A DNA stretch of 64,000 nt from Incurvaria masculella (GCA_946894095.1 OX335644.1:9529595-9593594), one strand, 5' to 3'; positions 11,036 through 20,870 are shown, counted from the first letter of the stretch. Notes: generated by a model not told the origin, from the sequence alone. Made by a program: numbers and translations.

Positions 11036-13014
11036 GCCGGACGATAGAGTATCGCTAGCTTGAGCTACACGGTATGACGAAACTTAGAGCGTTGCTCAGT
11101 ATAGGCAGTCGCGTGGTACGAAATTATGAAAATACTGGAATATCCTGACTGGAAAATATTAATTAGGTGGGTCCTTGATTTATGTATATCGATAGGTGCA
11201 ACATTGTAAGTGATCAATTTTTTTTAGTGGTGATGTTATTCTGCCTATAACCTTTCTCAAGAATTGGGGTATAAAATGAAAAAAATTAAAACGGACAGGT
11301 AGTTTAAAAAAACAGGCTATAAGCAAAAACAAAAAAAACTCTTCAGCTTTATTATATTAGTATAGATTCAGTGTATTTCCTTCCTAAGTAATTACATCTG
11401 TAGGAATTCTAGGGAACGCGCACATAAAACCGAGAGTAAATTGTATTCACAGCGAATGCAAAGTCGCAGTGATAAACACTGAAGCCTGTTCGACGTGCAG
11501 CTTTCTGCGTTCACTGTCCGACATACTCACATTTATGACTGGATAAGTGAGGTCCCCGGCTCCGAGTGAGCCTGGTAAAATGCGCCCTCGGACCTAAAAA
11601 AGACTCAAGAATTCAAGAACACGAACGCGTAAAGTAGGTAGGTACTCGGCGGTAAACAGTGTTGCCAGACGTGCGAAGCGTCAGTGCTGTGGAACTTGAA
11701 AAGAGGTAGATTTAGCGGTAGATTTTTGTAACATAATTTGGGGCTGTAAATTTATTAGTTGACTATAATTTTTATGTATGCATCCCAGATTTAACTCTTC
11801 TTTCCGGCAGGTATGTTAATGACTTTATTACACGATTTATAAAAAGAATATACACGTCCTTTTTTACTGTTTTGGAGACAAGGTTCAAATAACTCGATTG
11901 ATTACCACTGAGTTTAAGCTGCTGAGCATATTTCCTTTTCTTCTTAACATTTTCTGCACTCGAAGTTCTTTGTTGAACAGCAATGTGTTGGCTGGTGCTT
12001 TTACCGCTATTTGAAAATCAGTCCTCCTTTTTTTTCTCTCAAAATAACAAGAAGGAAAGAATAGCGGATAAAATAATTGCATTCTTTCCGTTCTGTTCCG
12101 TTATTCCGCACAAATGATGACACACAATCATTGAAGCATATTAGTGCTTCGTCTATCACATCATTGTATTAGACAGAGACGAGAAATGTTCACGCTTAAA
12201 GCAATGGACGCGGCTTATTCTCGCATCGACTCTGGTAATCCCCAAAACCATTCATTGGGATTGGGTGTGTCGCATTCCGATTCGAACTACCTTCACATGA
12301 GGGTGTGTTTCAAATAAATTGTATTTTTAATATCATAACATAACATTAAATGTTATTTTAATTGGTTTGCTGAAAAAACAGTAGAAAATATAGCTCTCAT
12401 CGGTAGAAAGGTAGGATGAGTTGGATAGCGGTAGGTCTACCGTAAATACGGTAGATCTGGCAACACTGGCGGTAAATAATGCACATCGGACGTTGGGAAG
12501 AGACAATCGGGTGGTTCGACTTTCTAGCGCGTCGTCGCTGTCACACGCAGTCACGCAGTACCTATATACTAAGTGCAAGGGAGATGACGATTTACGAATC
12601 CGAAACTAGGCGATTGCATCTTGCCATCGTCCAATGAGAATTATTTTCTGCCGGGTACTGTACGATGTATGTGTCCCTTTCCCTCCCCACGCCCAACGCA
12701 ACAGCAGTAATCGCTGCTTCTGTTAGTACGCGTCAACGAGGGCCCTGTGTGGCCCACAAAAATAAAACTATTCTCAATTACTAAGGGCGGAGTGCTCAGA
12801 CGCTGCTTAAAAATATTTCACTGTATTAGATCAGTGAATTATTTTTGGTCACTTTTAATGAAAATTATTAAAGAAACTCGACTTTAGACAGAAACAACAT
12901 TAAAGAAATTGCCATAGTAAATTACGAGCCATAGCCGTTCAACACATGGAAATTGCGGGGTGTCATAGCTTTCGGCGCGGTAGATACGGTATACAATACA
13001 ATAACTAATAAGCT
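11036..13014. other. unassigned DNA with a small inverted pair
   Basis: No gene is visible. A phrase 'GCGGTAAACAGTGTTGCCAG' at about 11650 recurs in inverse orientation near 12457 ('CTGGCAACACTGGCGGTAAA'). These may be ends of a decayed element. Confidence 0.4.
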
Positions 13015-13345
13015 ACACAATTACTAGACATCAGAAAGAGCCGAATACAAAAAATGCTGTATTTAATATAAAAAACATCGTACAGTACCCGGATATAGTT
13101 AACAAAAAAAAGAATTACACAATTACTAGACATCAGAAAGACCCCAATACAAAAAAATGCTGTCTTTAATATGAAATCCAAATGCATATAGTTAACCAAT
13201 AAAAATAATTACACAATTACTAGACATCAGAAAGACCCCAATACAAAAAAATGCTGTCTTTAATATAAAATCCAAATGCATATAGTTACCAAAAAAAAAA
13301 AGAATTACACAATTACTAGACATCAGAAAGAGCCGAATAGAAAAG
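13015..13345 (+). repeat. tandem repeat, ~94-102 bp unit, ~3.3 copies
   Basis: Units begin with 'ACACAATTACTAGACATCAG' at 13015, 13117, 13211 and 13307, giving spacings of 102, 94 and 96 bp. Inner units share 'AAATGCTGTCTTTAATAT'. The array is non-coding. Confidence 0.9.
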
Positions 13346-13620
13346 AACGAACGCAAGCACTAAGCGCCCCACGCAGCACGGTAACAGTTTAAAATGACAT
13401 TAAATGAAACATCGCGAGCGGCAAAAAACTTGCATCTTATTGGTCATATGATTTCCACGTGTAAGTATCATAAGCTCGGAGCAGATGGCCGACGTGAGTC
13501 ACTAACCCGCTGCTAACTCGTTTGCGCGAGCCGGGGAAAGAAGGAATACTTGTCTCGTAATCGTAAGTCAACTCACCTATGTCAACCGTCCCATTCGCTC
13601 CACTGTCATTTTCGGTACCT

Positions 13621-14000
13621 AGGGTTGCCATCTCTTAAATTTGGCAAGCAGGGCAAGACGTGAAAATACGCGTGAAAACCCCGGATTTTAGAGCCCAGAA
13701 CCCGGACATGTCAACAGGTTTTTTTTTTAAAGACAGTGTAATAAAAAAAAAATTGAAAATATCATTAATCACCTTTTTATTTATTTTCAGAATTTAAAAT
13801 TAAATTTAGTGATCTGTTATCATCATTTCAAATGTACTTACCTAATAAAACAGAATATTATTACAGTTTGTTACAAATTGTTTTACAAATAAGTTAGAAT
13901 TTGTACACCCGGTCTACAAATGAAGCCCCCCGCCCGGACGCTCCCCGGATGCCCGCTAAACTAGGACAAATCCGGGGAAACCCGGACGGATGACAAACCT
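13621..14000. mobile_element. MITE-like element with imperfect inverted ends
   Basis: The left end 'AGGGTTGCCAT' and right end 'ATGACAAACCT' are an imperfect inverted pair. Both flanks contain 'CCGGA'-rich subterminal motifs (for example 'CCCGGACATG' near 13700 and 'AAATCCGGGGAAACCCGG' near 13969). The AT-rich core lacks coding capacity. Confidence 0.5.
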
Positions 14001-14002
14001 AT

Positions 14003-14967
14003 TGTTACCTATCAACGTGCGATATTCAAATATTTTAAGGCTAACGTACTGGCAAATTCGTCGGAAGTAGGTCGATGGAGTGGTATTGTAATGTTCTGTA
14101 GTCGAGTAATATCTGTCGTTCACCTTCGTAACTATCACCATTCCCGTGAACATGAATGTTTTGACCGGCTAAAGACGCTGTAGTGACAATGAATTTGCCA
14201 ATTCATTGTGAACTAATAAATATTGATTGAGGTATCCATTAGTTATTTTTAGTCCTTTTATTATTATCTAGTTATCTTTAAAAGAGATTTGAATCTGAAG
14301 AAGGACTTAAATTATAGGCCAATCATGAGCATGTCCACACAAATTGTTATCGAGCCATTGTTTTATGTCGCTGTTTAGTTAATCTTTTCCAACAGTTTAA
14401 AGCCGAAGAACATTTGTTAAAATATTTCAAAAAGGACAATTTTCTGTATTTTTGTAATAACTATAACCTCCTCCTTTTTTGAAGTCGGTTAAAAATGACT
14501 GCGAAACCAAAGAAACCTAAGGCCGGAGTGTACAACAGTCGGTTAAAGTTAATCAACGTTTAAATATGTTAATATTTTTGACATGCATGGAGTCAACTAA
14601 ACTTTCTTCAATAATTTTCACAAAAACCGATTTAAACCCACGATTATTTATTTTAACATTGATGTCCATTCTGCAAGGCGTCTAAGTGTGGCAAGCAAAA
14701 TAAAGTAAGTCGCTGCGATTGCATCCGTCGTCCACCATCAATAATACTGAATACTGACACGTCGATGGACACTGAGATTGGATTTCCAGCAATGGTGGCA
14801 TCGTGTTTAATCCCAGGTAAATATGCATGCGTTTCTTTTGGGTACAGGTTTTCCTGACGACCTTTCGCAAAACGCAGGTCTCAATTGTTATTCCTCATAT
14901 AGAGTATGAAAATATTGAATACGCAGGTCATAGGTTCATGGATAACATAATTTATATATTTAACAGT
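14003..14967. other. mostly unassigned DNA with one MITE end
   Basis: At about 14465-14493 there is a minus-strand fragment of the 'AACCGACTTCAAAAAAGGAGG' element (family A; see 23625). Nothing else is recognisable. Confidence 0.5.
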
Positions 14968-15115
14968 TTATGTCAGAAGTCTTGTAGCAGCAGCAAGTTT
15001 CATTCTTCTAAATGGCGAGGGAATGTGGGTGACCGGAAGAGAGAATAAGTGACTCACAGTGGTTGTCAAAAGTCAGGTGGGATATGAAAAGTGCTAGAAT
15101 AGAAAAGTAATGTAA
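14968..15115 (-). repeat. decayed duplicate of the sog exon-end region, copy 1
   Basis: This block parallels 15530-15700. Both carry 'GTAGCAGCAGC'- or 'ATAGCAGCAGC'-like sequence, then 'GTGACCGGAAGAGA', then 'AGTGACTCACAGTGGTTGTC'. On the sog strand the last part reads as the end of the 15718-15850 exon plus an intact GTGAGT donor. It appears to be non-functional debris of a local duplication. Confidence 0.6.
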
Positions 15116-15520
15116 GTTGATCGGCTCGTAGCCTAGTGGCGCGGGGACTGGCCTGGCGTACCAGAAGCCTGGGTTCAATACCGACATGCACCAATGTCTT
15201 TCTCTTTCCGAGTTCGATAAGTGCATTTGTCACGAATGCGAGCTGCTCCATGGTTCGGAATCCATGTAAAACTGTAGGTCCCCTTCCCCTACTAGGTGGT
15301 AGGTTTTAACCCCGCCGGGTTGGTACGATCGCATTGGATGAAAAGATAGTCGAAGCGGCAATGAAAAATTGTCCGTGTTTTCCATCCAGTTCAATGTAGC
15401 CGTGCTCATAAAGGGAAGGTCCTGGCATGGCACCTAATTCTTTCAAGAATGTGGTGTATTGGGCTAATATCATAACGGTCGATGTGTGGTATTAGCCGTC
15501 CACCTGCGCATAAAAAAAAA
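15116..15520 (+). mobile_element. full-length tRNA-derived SINE (family S reference copy)
   Basis: The head has box A TAGCCTAGTGG (15129-15139) and box B GGTTCAATACC (15172-15182), spaced as in a tRNA. 'CATGCACCA' and 'TCTTTCTCTTTCCGAGTTC' follow. The body then carries the landmarks used for the other copies: 'CATGGTTCGGAATCCATG', 'ACTGTAGGTCCCCTTCC', 'GCATTGGATGAAAAGAT' and 'AAGGGAAGGTCCTGGCATGG'. It ends in an A-run at 15512-15520. This intact copy splits the duplicated exon-end region and lies antisense to sog. It encodes no protein; mobilisation would need a partner LINE. Confidence 0.9.
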
Positions 15521-15700
15521 GTTACTCACAGTCTAAGTCCTATAGCAGCAGCTAGTTCATCGTTCTAGATCGCGTGAGGAAAAGCGCAGATAAGTGACCG
15601 GAAGAGAAAATGTGAGCGAGTGACTCACAGTGGTTGTCACAAGGCAGGTAAAATGTATTTCTTTTAAGAGATTAAAAATTGCAGGAGTGGCTAGGAGAGA
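15521..15700 (-). repeat. decayed duplicate of the sog exon-end region, copy 2
   Basis: It contains 'TACTCACAGTCTAAGTCC' at about 15523 and 'AGTGACTCACAGTGGTTGTC' near 15629. On the sog strand the latter reads 'ACCTGCC...ACAACCACT|GTGAGTCACT', resembling the genuine exon end at 15718. It lies 20 to 200 bp inside the downstream intron, so two or more extra GTGAGT donor-like sites follow the true one. Confidence 0.6.
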
Positions 15701-15717
15701 GAAGTAAAGTGACTCAC

Positions 15718-15850
15718 AGTTGATGTCGCCAGGGCAGGTCTTGCAACAGCGGCCTGGCAGCAGCTCGGGTGTGTCGCAGGACGGCTCCGGACACTCACTC
15801 TTGATGTTCCGACACTGCACTTTCGCTACCACTCGACGTTTCTTTTGCAC
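15718..15850 (-). CDS. sog: sog exon: second half of the CR1 chordin-type VWC domain
   Basis: This exon encodes the C-terminal half of the first cysteine-rich domain of Short gastrulation, the secreted chordin homologue that binds BMP/Dpp ligands outside the cell and shapes dorsal-ventral signalling. The translation runs from VQKKRRVVAKVQC through 'CRNIKSECPEPSCDTPELLP' to 'GRCCKTCPGDIN'. It contains six of the ten VWC cysteines, including the CC..C end. On the minus strand the acceptor is AATGAACAG before 15850 and the donor is GTGAGTCAC below 15718. The 133-bp exon starts in phase 0 and ends in phase 1. It joins in frame to the exon at 16232-16335. The family call rests on close resemblance to the insect Sog CR1 sequence as I know it; no alignment was run. 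Downstream CHRD exons are not in the window. Confidence 0.92.
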
Positions 15851-16231
15851 CTGTTCATTTGATTCGTTTAGTAAACTTCATAATATGTATAAGTTGCTTA
15901 GGAAAGAGCGGATTATATATCGTCCGATATCAATACGTTAACAAACAGTTATTGTAATAAACCTAGTTATACGAGAATTATCGAACAAATATTTAAATGC
16001 AAAAATACACTACTACTACTTGCATTGGATAAAAAGATGAGTAAAAACTCCAATAATAAAATGTCCGTGTTTCCTATACATTTCAATGTAGCGTGCTCAT
16101 AAAGGGCAGATCCTGTCACGGCACCTATGTAACTCCTACGCGGTGTATTGGGTGAATATCATGACGGTGGTCGTGATGTTTGTAATCCAGTTCCAGTCAC
16201 CTAAATAAAAAAAAAGAACAAGTCAACTCAC
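15851..16231 (-). other. 381-bp intron between the two sog CR1 exons
   Basis: On the minus strand it runs from GTGAGTTGACT at 16231 to AATGAACAG at 15851. Both ends fit GT-AG consensus and the reading phase is kept across it. About half of it (16020-16217) is a SINE fragment. Confidence 0.88.
16020..16217 (+). repeat. family S SINE fragment inside the sog intron
   Basis: A head-truncated plus-strand copy with 'CATTGGATAAAAAGATGA', 'GTCCGTGTTTCC', 'GTGCTCATAAAGGGCAG' and 'GGTGTATTGGGTGAATATCA'. It ends in an A-run at 16207-16215. It is antisense to sog, and the tail lies only about 16 nt from the 5' splice site at 16231. Confidence 0.85.
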
Positions 16232-16335
16232 CGGTAAGCACTCGCACTTGATACAGTACATGACGCCGAAGGGCGGACCCAGGTCCGCGAACCAGGTGGA
16301 GCCCAGCTCCTTTGCTTGCTTGCCGAACTGACATT
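16232..16335 (-). CDS. sog: sog exon: first half of the CR1 chordin-type VWC domain
   Basis: On the minus strand the exon follows the acceptor CTTGTTACAG and begins with AA, completing a codon split after its first base (probably Glu). It then reads 'CQFGKQAKELGSTWFADLG' and 'PPFGVMYCIKCECLP', stopping at a GTGAGT donor. It is 104 bp, phase 1 to phase 0. It carries the first four of the ten VWC cysteines, with the CxxCxC core. 'DLGPPFGVMYCIKCEC' is highly characteristic of insect Sog CR1. The preceding exon, expected to encode the cytoplasmic tail and signal anchor, was not found up to 64 kb, so the upstream intron may be very long. Confidence 0.92.
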
Positions 16336-16444
16336 CTGTAACAAGCGATACAATAAACGTTAACCTTTTTTAAACAATTCTCTACATGTTGGCTAACCTG
16401 TACTATATAAATACTTAATCTGTTTGTTCGTTTATTGGAACAAT

Positions 16445-16645
16445 GTTCCTTATCTCACGTTTGGCGGATAGGAGCTACACGGCATAATGTATCCGAGCGA
16501 CACTTTTTCTGTCACAGACTTCTTTGAATTCAATCAACCCATATTACTTTACCGCCGAAACGATAACACTGGTACCTGTATCTATTTTCGCTTGTATTTT
16601 TCTTGGTGAAAAGAAGAATACAGGCGTTAGTATCCATACACATGC
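16445..16645 (+). repeat. interspersed repeat shared with 49115-49315
   Basis: Both copies carry 'TTGGCGGAT', 'GAGCTACACGG', 'TCAACCCATATTACTTT' and a small stem near the end: 'CCTGTAT..', then a T-rich stretch, then 'GAAGAATACAGG'. The 82-codon frame here (16524-16772) is not conserved with the other copy and is probably not a gene. Confidence 0.7.
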
Positions 16646-17914
16646 AATACAATACGTTGAGACCGAAATACAAACAAACTTCTGCAACAGTTTGTCCCAC
16701 AAACCTAGCATGAGCACGCTGCGCTTACATTCTAAGTCAATGGTGCGTCGATTTCACAGAAATCGGAAATAATTCTGATTTTTGTGGTCGATTTCATTAA
16801 AAAATAGGTAGTTTATAAATAATAAGTGAAGTTTTTCTGTTTTATTCCTAGCAATCTTCGATTCGTCAATGTATATTAGACATTTAAGAATCATAGATTA
16901 TTCGTTGTGCTGCATATGTATTGCGAATTAAATAAATATGATTTGGTCCAATGCAATCGTAGTTAAAAAAAATCTTTTTTAATTGTTTTGTAATACGGTA
17001 ATATAATAGATTTTATTGTTTCGAAAAAAAAAACTAACTTGGCGACACAATATATGTCGAAATAACACGCTATATGTAATATTATATTACAGCAAAATTG
17101 GTTGGTAATCTAGCAAATATCGTTCTACTTCTATTCCTTAACGTATGTTTGGCTGCATTGATCTACGTGAATTTACATTTTATGTTTCAAATTCATTTTA
17201 AACTCTCTGCACCTGTAGAGTTAATTTTTAGTCGTTTAATTTCTTTCGTGTTGATTTTCTTTAAGAATAGTTTATAATTTTTATTATTTGTGCTGAGAAC
17301 GTATATGTTCGCTTTATATCTTGCCACGTGCAGACTAGCTGAAAAAAAATAAACCTTATATGCTCTTCAATTCCATCGAAGTCGGTCAAACTAAGCTGAG
17401 ATTCAAAGACTTTTTTTTTGACAATTTTCAAGTCTTTCAACTATGAATTTTGACATAAAATTCTTGAATCTCGAAATAAGTACTCTAATGAAATCTTTGT
17501 ACTTTGGGAATGGAATTCCATTAGTCTTCTAGGAATTGCCAGATACGGTCTATAAATTAGTCACAGCCTGTGGCTATACGCTAGCATGAGCAAGTTTTGT
17601 CTTATCATGTATGTATTATACCCACATTATAATTACGGTTACTATCTCAGGCACTACTAGACACACTCCTCCCTAGTGTGAGCGACCTCTCACTTATCAG
17701 ATTGCTCTCATTGATAAACTATATTTACTACCGATACGTGAGGAGCCTTTTCGTAGTTTTCAGCTAAGTAGCCATCATTAAAATACGGTTAGGTAAATTT
17801 AAACTCGACGAGATTAAACCTGGGTATGACCACGGTATGACAGGTTACTAAAGAAAATAAGTGACCATACAATACTTAAAATGGCAAGGTTAGTTTATCT
17901 CGATTATTCACTAC
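16646..17914. other. unassigned AT-rich DNA (probable sog intron)
   Basis: No gene or RNA is recognised. Around 17400-17470 there is a weak relative of the 9473 hairpin. Confidence 0.45.
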
Positions 17915-18080
17915 TAGCTGCGGTACCGGGCTCCGCTCGGGTCCAAGACGTTATGGACTGATGTTGAGCTGAATTATTTCCTAGATAAAAAGTAGCCCAA
18001 AGGGCTGGTCGAAAAGGCTGGTCAATAACGATGTAACTTATCTGCGACTTTTAAATCATAACGGGTGGAGCCGATATGGA
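17915..18080 (+). repeat. probable transposon fragment
   Basis: The sequence 'CTAGCTGCGGTACCGGGCTCC...AAAAAGTAGCCCAAAGGG' resembles a repeat commonly seen in lepidopteran introns. I cannot name the superfamily. Confidence 0.4.
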
Positions 18081-18189
18081 TTAATTAAATAAGAAATATC
18101 CTAACATTTCCATTTATAATACATAGGGCGCATTGAACATTGTTTAACTCATCCCTCTCTTCTGAACAATTAAATTCAAAAGTGGTTCT

Positions 18190-18995
18190 GTTAGTGATGG
18201 AAATCTAATAAATGTTAACTGTGCCGACAGATGGCAACACACTCAACGTCAGCGTATGATTAAACACGTCACTTTGTATGGACAGTATTGAAGGAACTCC
18301 AAGCGGTTCGCTGAAAGTGACGTGTTTGAACATTGATTAACTCAGCCGTACTTCGTATCAAATGACCGACTCGGGAATAAAATTTCTCGCACTGACTACC
18401 ATGACTTAAAATTGTTCCTTAGGAAAATGGTTTTGCCATCAAAGGAACTCCAAGCGGTTCGCTGAAAGTGACGTGTTTGAACATTGATTAACTCAGCCGT
18501 ACTTCGTATCAAATGACCGACTCGGGAACAAAATTTCTCGCGCTGACTACCATGACTTAAAATTGTTCCTTAGGAAAATGGTTTTGCCATCAATCTAGTA
18601 CGTAAAAAAACCATAAATATTATATGCGAGATAAAAAAAACAGAAAAACCAATTGAGTTTTCAGGATTCGAACCGGAACCCTCCCTTGAATAAAACATAT
18701 TTGAAACAGTCGGTTATACGCGCTACGCCAACTGGATTCTTACTTTTAACGCAAAAATTGTTAATACTTTCTATATTTGGAGAGCGAGCAAAATGAGGCC
18801 GCACTTCGCGCCGTCATGCGCCATGGGATGGTATTAATTTTGTTGCTCAGCCTTTAGGATATTTAGCGTGATGGTATGTTTCCTAAAGCAAGCCCCGCGA
18901 TCAAATCTGTAAATCGGTACAAACGGCATCTTCATCTGTTCTGTGGTTACGGAGATTACCCCTGGCATGTGGACAGACGTTCCCTTTTATATAAG
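18190..18995. repeat. segmental duplication, unit 1
   Basis: Begins 'TTAGTGATGGAAATCTAAT' and contains the hairpin ends 'ATTAAACACGTCACTT' and 'AAGTGACGTGTTTGAACATT'. It holds a 151-bp direct tandem repeat (18291-18441 and 18442-18592), the tRNA-like segment at 18656, and the block 'AAAGCAAGCCCCGCGATC...CCCTTTTATATAAGTATA'. The same modules in the same order occur at 19134-19680. Unit 1 has one extra 151-bp repeat and about 100 bp of additional sequence. Confidence 0.85.
18656..18745 (-). repeat. tRNA-like pol III promoter segment, copy 1
   Basis: On the minus strand it has box-A-like 'TTGGCGTAGCGCGTATAACC' and a perfect box B GGTTCGAATCC (18664-18674). It cannot form a proper acceptor stem, so it is best read as a tRNA-derived SINE head or decayed tRNA copy, not a functional tRNA gene. 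Confidence 0.6.
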
Positions 18996-19133
18996 TATAT
19001 AAGAGAAGAAGAAGAGATAATATAATAATATAGTAGAGAATAATAATAAAAAGATATCCGTACGAAGTGATGGTAGCGTCATCTTTCAAAAAAAGTTGAC
19101 TACTAAACTAAATTCAAAAATTGTTAGTGATGG

Positions 19134-19680
19134 AAATCTAATCAATGTTAACTGTGCCGTCAGATGGCATCACAATTAACGTCAGCGTATGATTAAACAC
19201 GTCACTTGGCAAGGACATTATTAAAGGAACTCCATGCGGTTCGCTAAAAGTGACGTGTTTGAACATTGATTAACTCAGCCGTACTTCTTATCAAATGACC
19301 GACTCGGGAACAAAATTTCTCGCACTGACTACCATGACTTAAAATTGTTCCTTAAGAAAAATGGTTTTGCCATCAAACTATTACGTGAAAAAAAACAGAA
19401 CATAACAAAAGCATAAACATAAAAAAAAACCGAAAAACAAACTGAGTTTTCAGGATTCGAACCTGAACCCTCCCTCGAACAAAACATATTTGAAACAGTC
19501 GGTTATACGCGCTGCACCGACTGGCTTCTTACTTTTATCGCGAAAATTGTTAATGGTGATGGTATGTATCCTAAAGCAAGCCCCGCGATCGAATGTGTAA
19601 ATCGGTACAAACGGCATCTTGATCTATTCTGTGGTTACGGAGATTACCCTTCGCATGTGGACAGACGTTCCCTTTTATAT
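19134..19680. repeat. segmental duplication, unit 2
   Basis: Repeats unit 1: 'TTAGTGATGGAAATCTAAT', the 'CACGTCACTT' and 'AGTGACGTGTTTGAACATT' hairpin, one copy of the 151-bp module (about 19224-19375), the tRNA-like segment (19441-19530) and 'GCAAGCCCCGCGATC...TTATATAAGTATA'. It ends at a poly-C tract where a LINE begins. Confidence 0.85.
19441..19530 (-). repeat. tRNA-like pol III promoter segment, copy 2
   Basis: Box B GGTTCGAATCC (19453-19463) sits in an intact T-arm, TCAGG-TTCGAAT-CCTGA, on the minus strand. The box-A-like part is 'GGTGCAGCGCGTATAACC'. The acceptor stem does not pair, so a functional tRNA is unlikely. Confidence 0.6.
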
Positions 19681-19689
19681 AAGTATAAA

Positions 19690-19709
19690 CCCCCCCCCCC
19701 CCCCCCCCC
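19690..19709 (+). repeat. poly-C tract (20 C)
   Basis: Twenty uninterrupted C residues exactly at the junction between duplication unit 2 and the truncated LINE. Its length in the assembly may be unreliable. Confidence 0.95.
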
Positions 19710-20272
19710 ACATAGACAGTCTTGCTGGTAAACTGAGCTCAGCCTGTTATGCCATTAAAAAAATCAAGGAACTCTGTGGCACGCAAGCTGCAAAAACTGT
19801 CTACTTTGCTTACTTCGATAGTCTCATGTTGTATGGACTAATGTTTTGGGGAAATGCAGCAGAAGCAAATAGAATATTTGTCTTGCAAAAAAGAGCCTTG
19901 CGTTGTATTCTTAGCATGAAAGCTATAGATTCTTGTAGGAATGTATTCAGCGAAATAGGAATTATGACCCTACCTAGCGCATATGTGTATCAAAATATCT
20001 GCCATGCTAGGAAATATAAGCACCATAATACCTTAAATGCTGATGTACATGACTACGATACTAGACATAAAACTGATTTACAAAATGTTAAGCATAGGTC
20101 ATCAAAATTTTCAAAAAGTTTTATATGCAATATTATTAGGTTATACAACAAAATTCCAGAGGAGATCAGGAAATTAGGAGATAAATGTTTTAAGAGCAAA
20201 TTGAAATCAGTAATTATAAAAAAAAGCTACTACACTATCCAGGAAGCCTTATTAGATAGAAAACTTGTTTAA
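19710..20272 (+). pseudogene. 5'-truncated LINE ORF2, C-terminal end of reverse transcriptase
   Basis: The frame reads 'DSLAGKLSSACYAIKKIKEL', then 'YFDSLMLYGLMFWGNAA' and 'FVLQKRALRCILSM', and ends near 'LYNKIPEEIRKL' and 'CFKSKLKSVI'. This is the usual region after the reverse transcriptase core in Jockey/CR1-like non-LTR retrotransposon ORF2 proteins. About 190 codons remain, in frame and without stops; the endonuclease and RT catalytic core are missing. The open frame extends upstream to 19619 only by chance through the duplicated repeat and poly-C, so that start is not real. Exact clade not determined. Confidence 0.85.
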
Positions 20273-20590
20273 ATTAAAGCTCATGACTACATACTTGACC
20301 GGGTACCTAACATGGTACTACCAATTAAAATTTTTTTTATTATTATTATTATTTTCTATTATTATTATTTTTTCTGACATGGGTACTACATTGTAGTATG
20401 AATTTGTTTATTTACTAACTTATATTTAATTTGATATTACCTTGTATCAAAAATGACGATGGCTTTTTACACCTGAATAATTTAGATCATAATTCCTATT
20501 AATTTAGAATAAGATGTCATTATAGTAGTCAAGAGTTTGCTCTTATAATAATGTTCTTTGTGAGCAGTAGTAATCAATCAATCACTGTAA
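20273..20590 (+). mobile_element. 3' untranslated tail of the truncated LINE
   Basis: AT-rich sequence after the ORF2 stop, with a TTA/TTG-rich run near 20330-20370. It ends around 'TAATCAATCAATCAC' (about 20572-20585), a short tandem tail of the kind seen in CR1/Jockey-type LINEs. The exact 3' boundary is inferred. Confidence 0.55.
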
Positions 20591-20644
20591 ACTAGTTTGT
20601 AAGTATCACTGGAAAAAAAAAGAAAAAAATAATAATACAATGAC

Positions 20645-20769
20645 CAACCTGACGAAGTTTCTTGTCGGCTCTTCTTCGCCAGAAGTAATCGAACCGACAG
20701 GAAAAAAAAAATGACGAATCCGAGTGTGTAATATATATCTAATGGAGGAAATAAAGAAACTGAAACTGA

Positions 20770-20820
<51 letters not shown>

Positions 20821-20870
20821 AGTAGAGAAGAGAAGAGAAGAGAAGAAGAACAGAAGAAGAGAAGAGACGG
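20645..20870 (+). repeat. second LINE 3'-end fragment plus (TA)n and GAAGA microsatellites
   Basis: 'CTTGTCGGCTCTTCTTCGCC' through 'GACGAATCCGAG' to 'AATAAAGAAACTGAAACTG' closely matches 44700-44800, indicating a shared 3' terminus. Next comes an uninterrupted TA run (about 20774-20818), then AGAAG-rich sequence to about 20868. The 108-codon minus-strand frame here merely translates these simple repeats. Confidence 0.75.

Noticed and set aside
13015..13345. CRISPR-like array
   Set aside because: The repeated units are contiguous and similar throughout, with no unique spacers, and the genome is eukaryotic.
1..15700. Downstream sog exons (CHRD domains)
   Set aside because: I looked on the minus strand for the 'FHKKNLYYSFY'-like signature and for long open minus frames and found none, so these exons are taken to lie outside the window.
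18656..19530. Two functional tRNA genes
   Set aside because: Box B and T-arm are good but the acceptor stems do not pair, and both copies sit in a duplicated repeat. They are better read as tRNA-derived repeat heads.
19619..19709. Native start of the LINE protein at 19619
   Set aside because: The first 30 codons translate duplicated repeat and poly-C. The homologous part begins after 19709.
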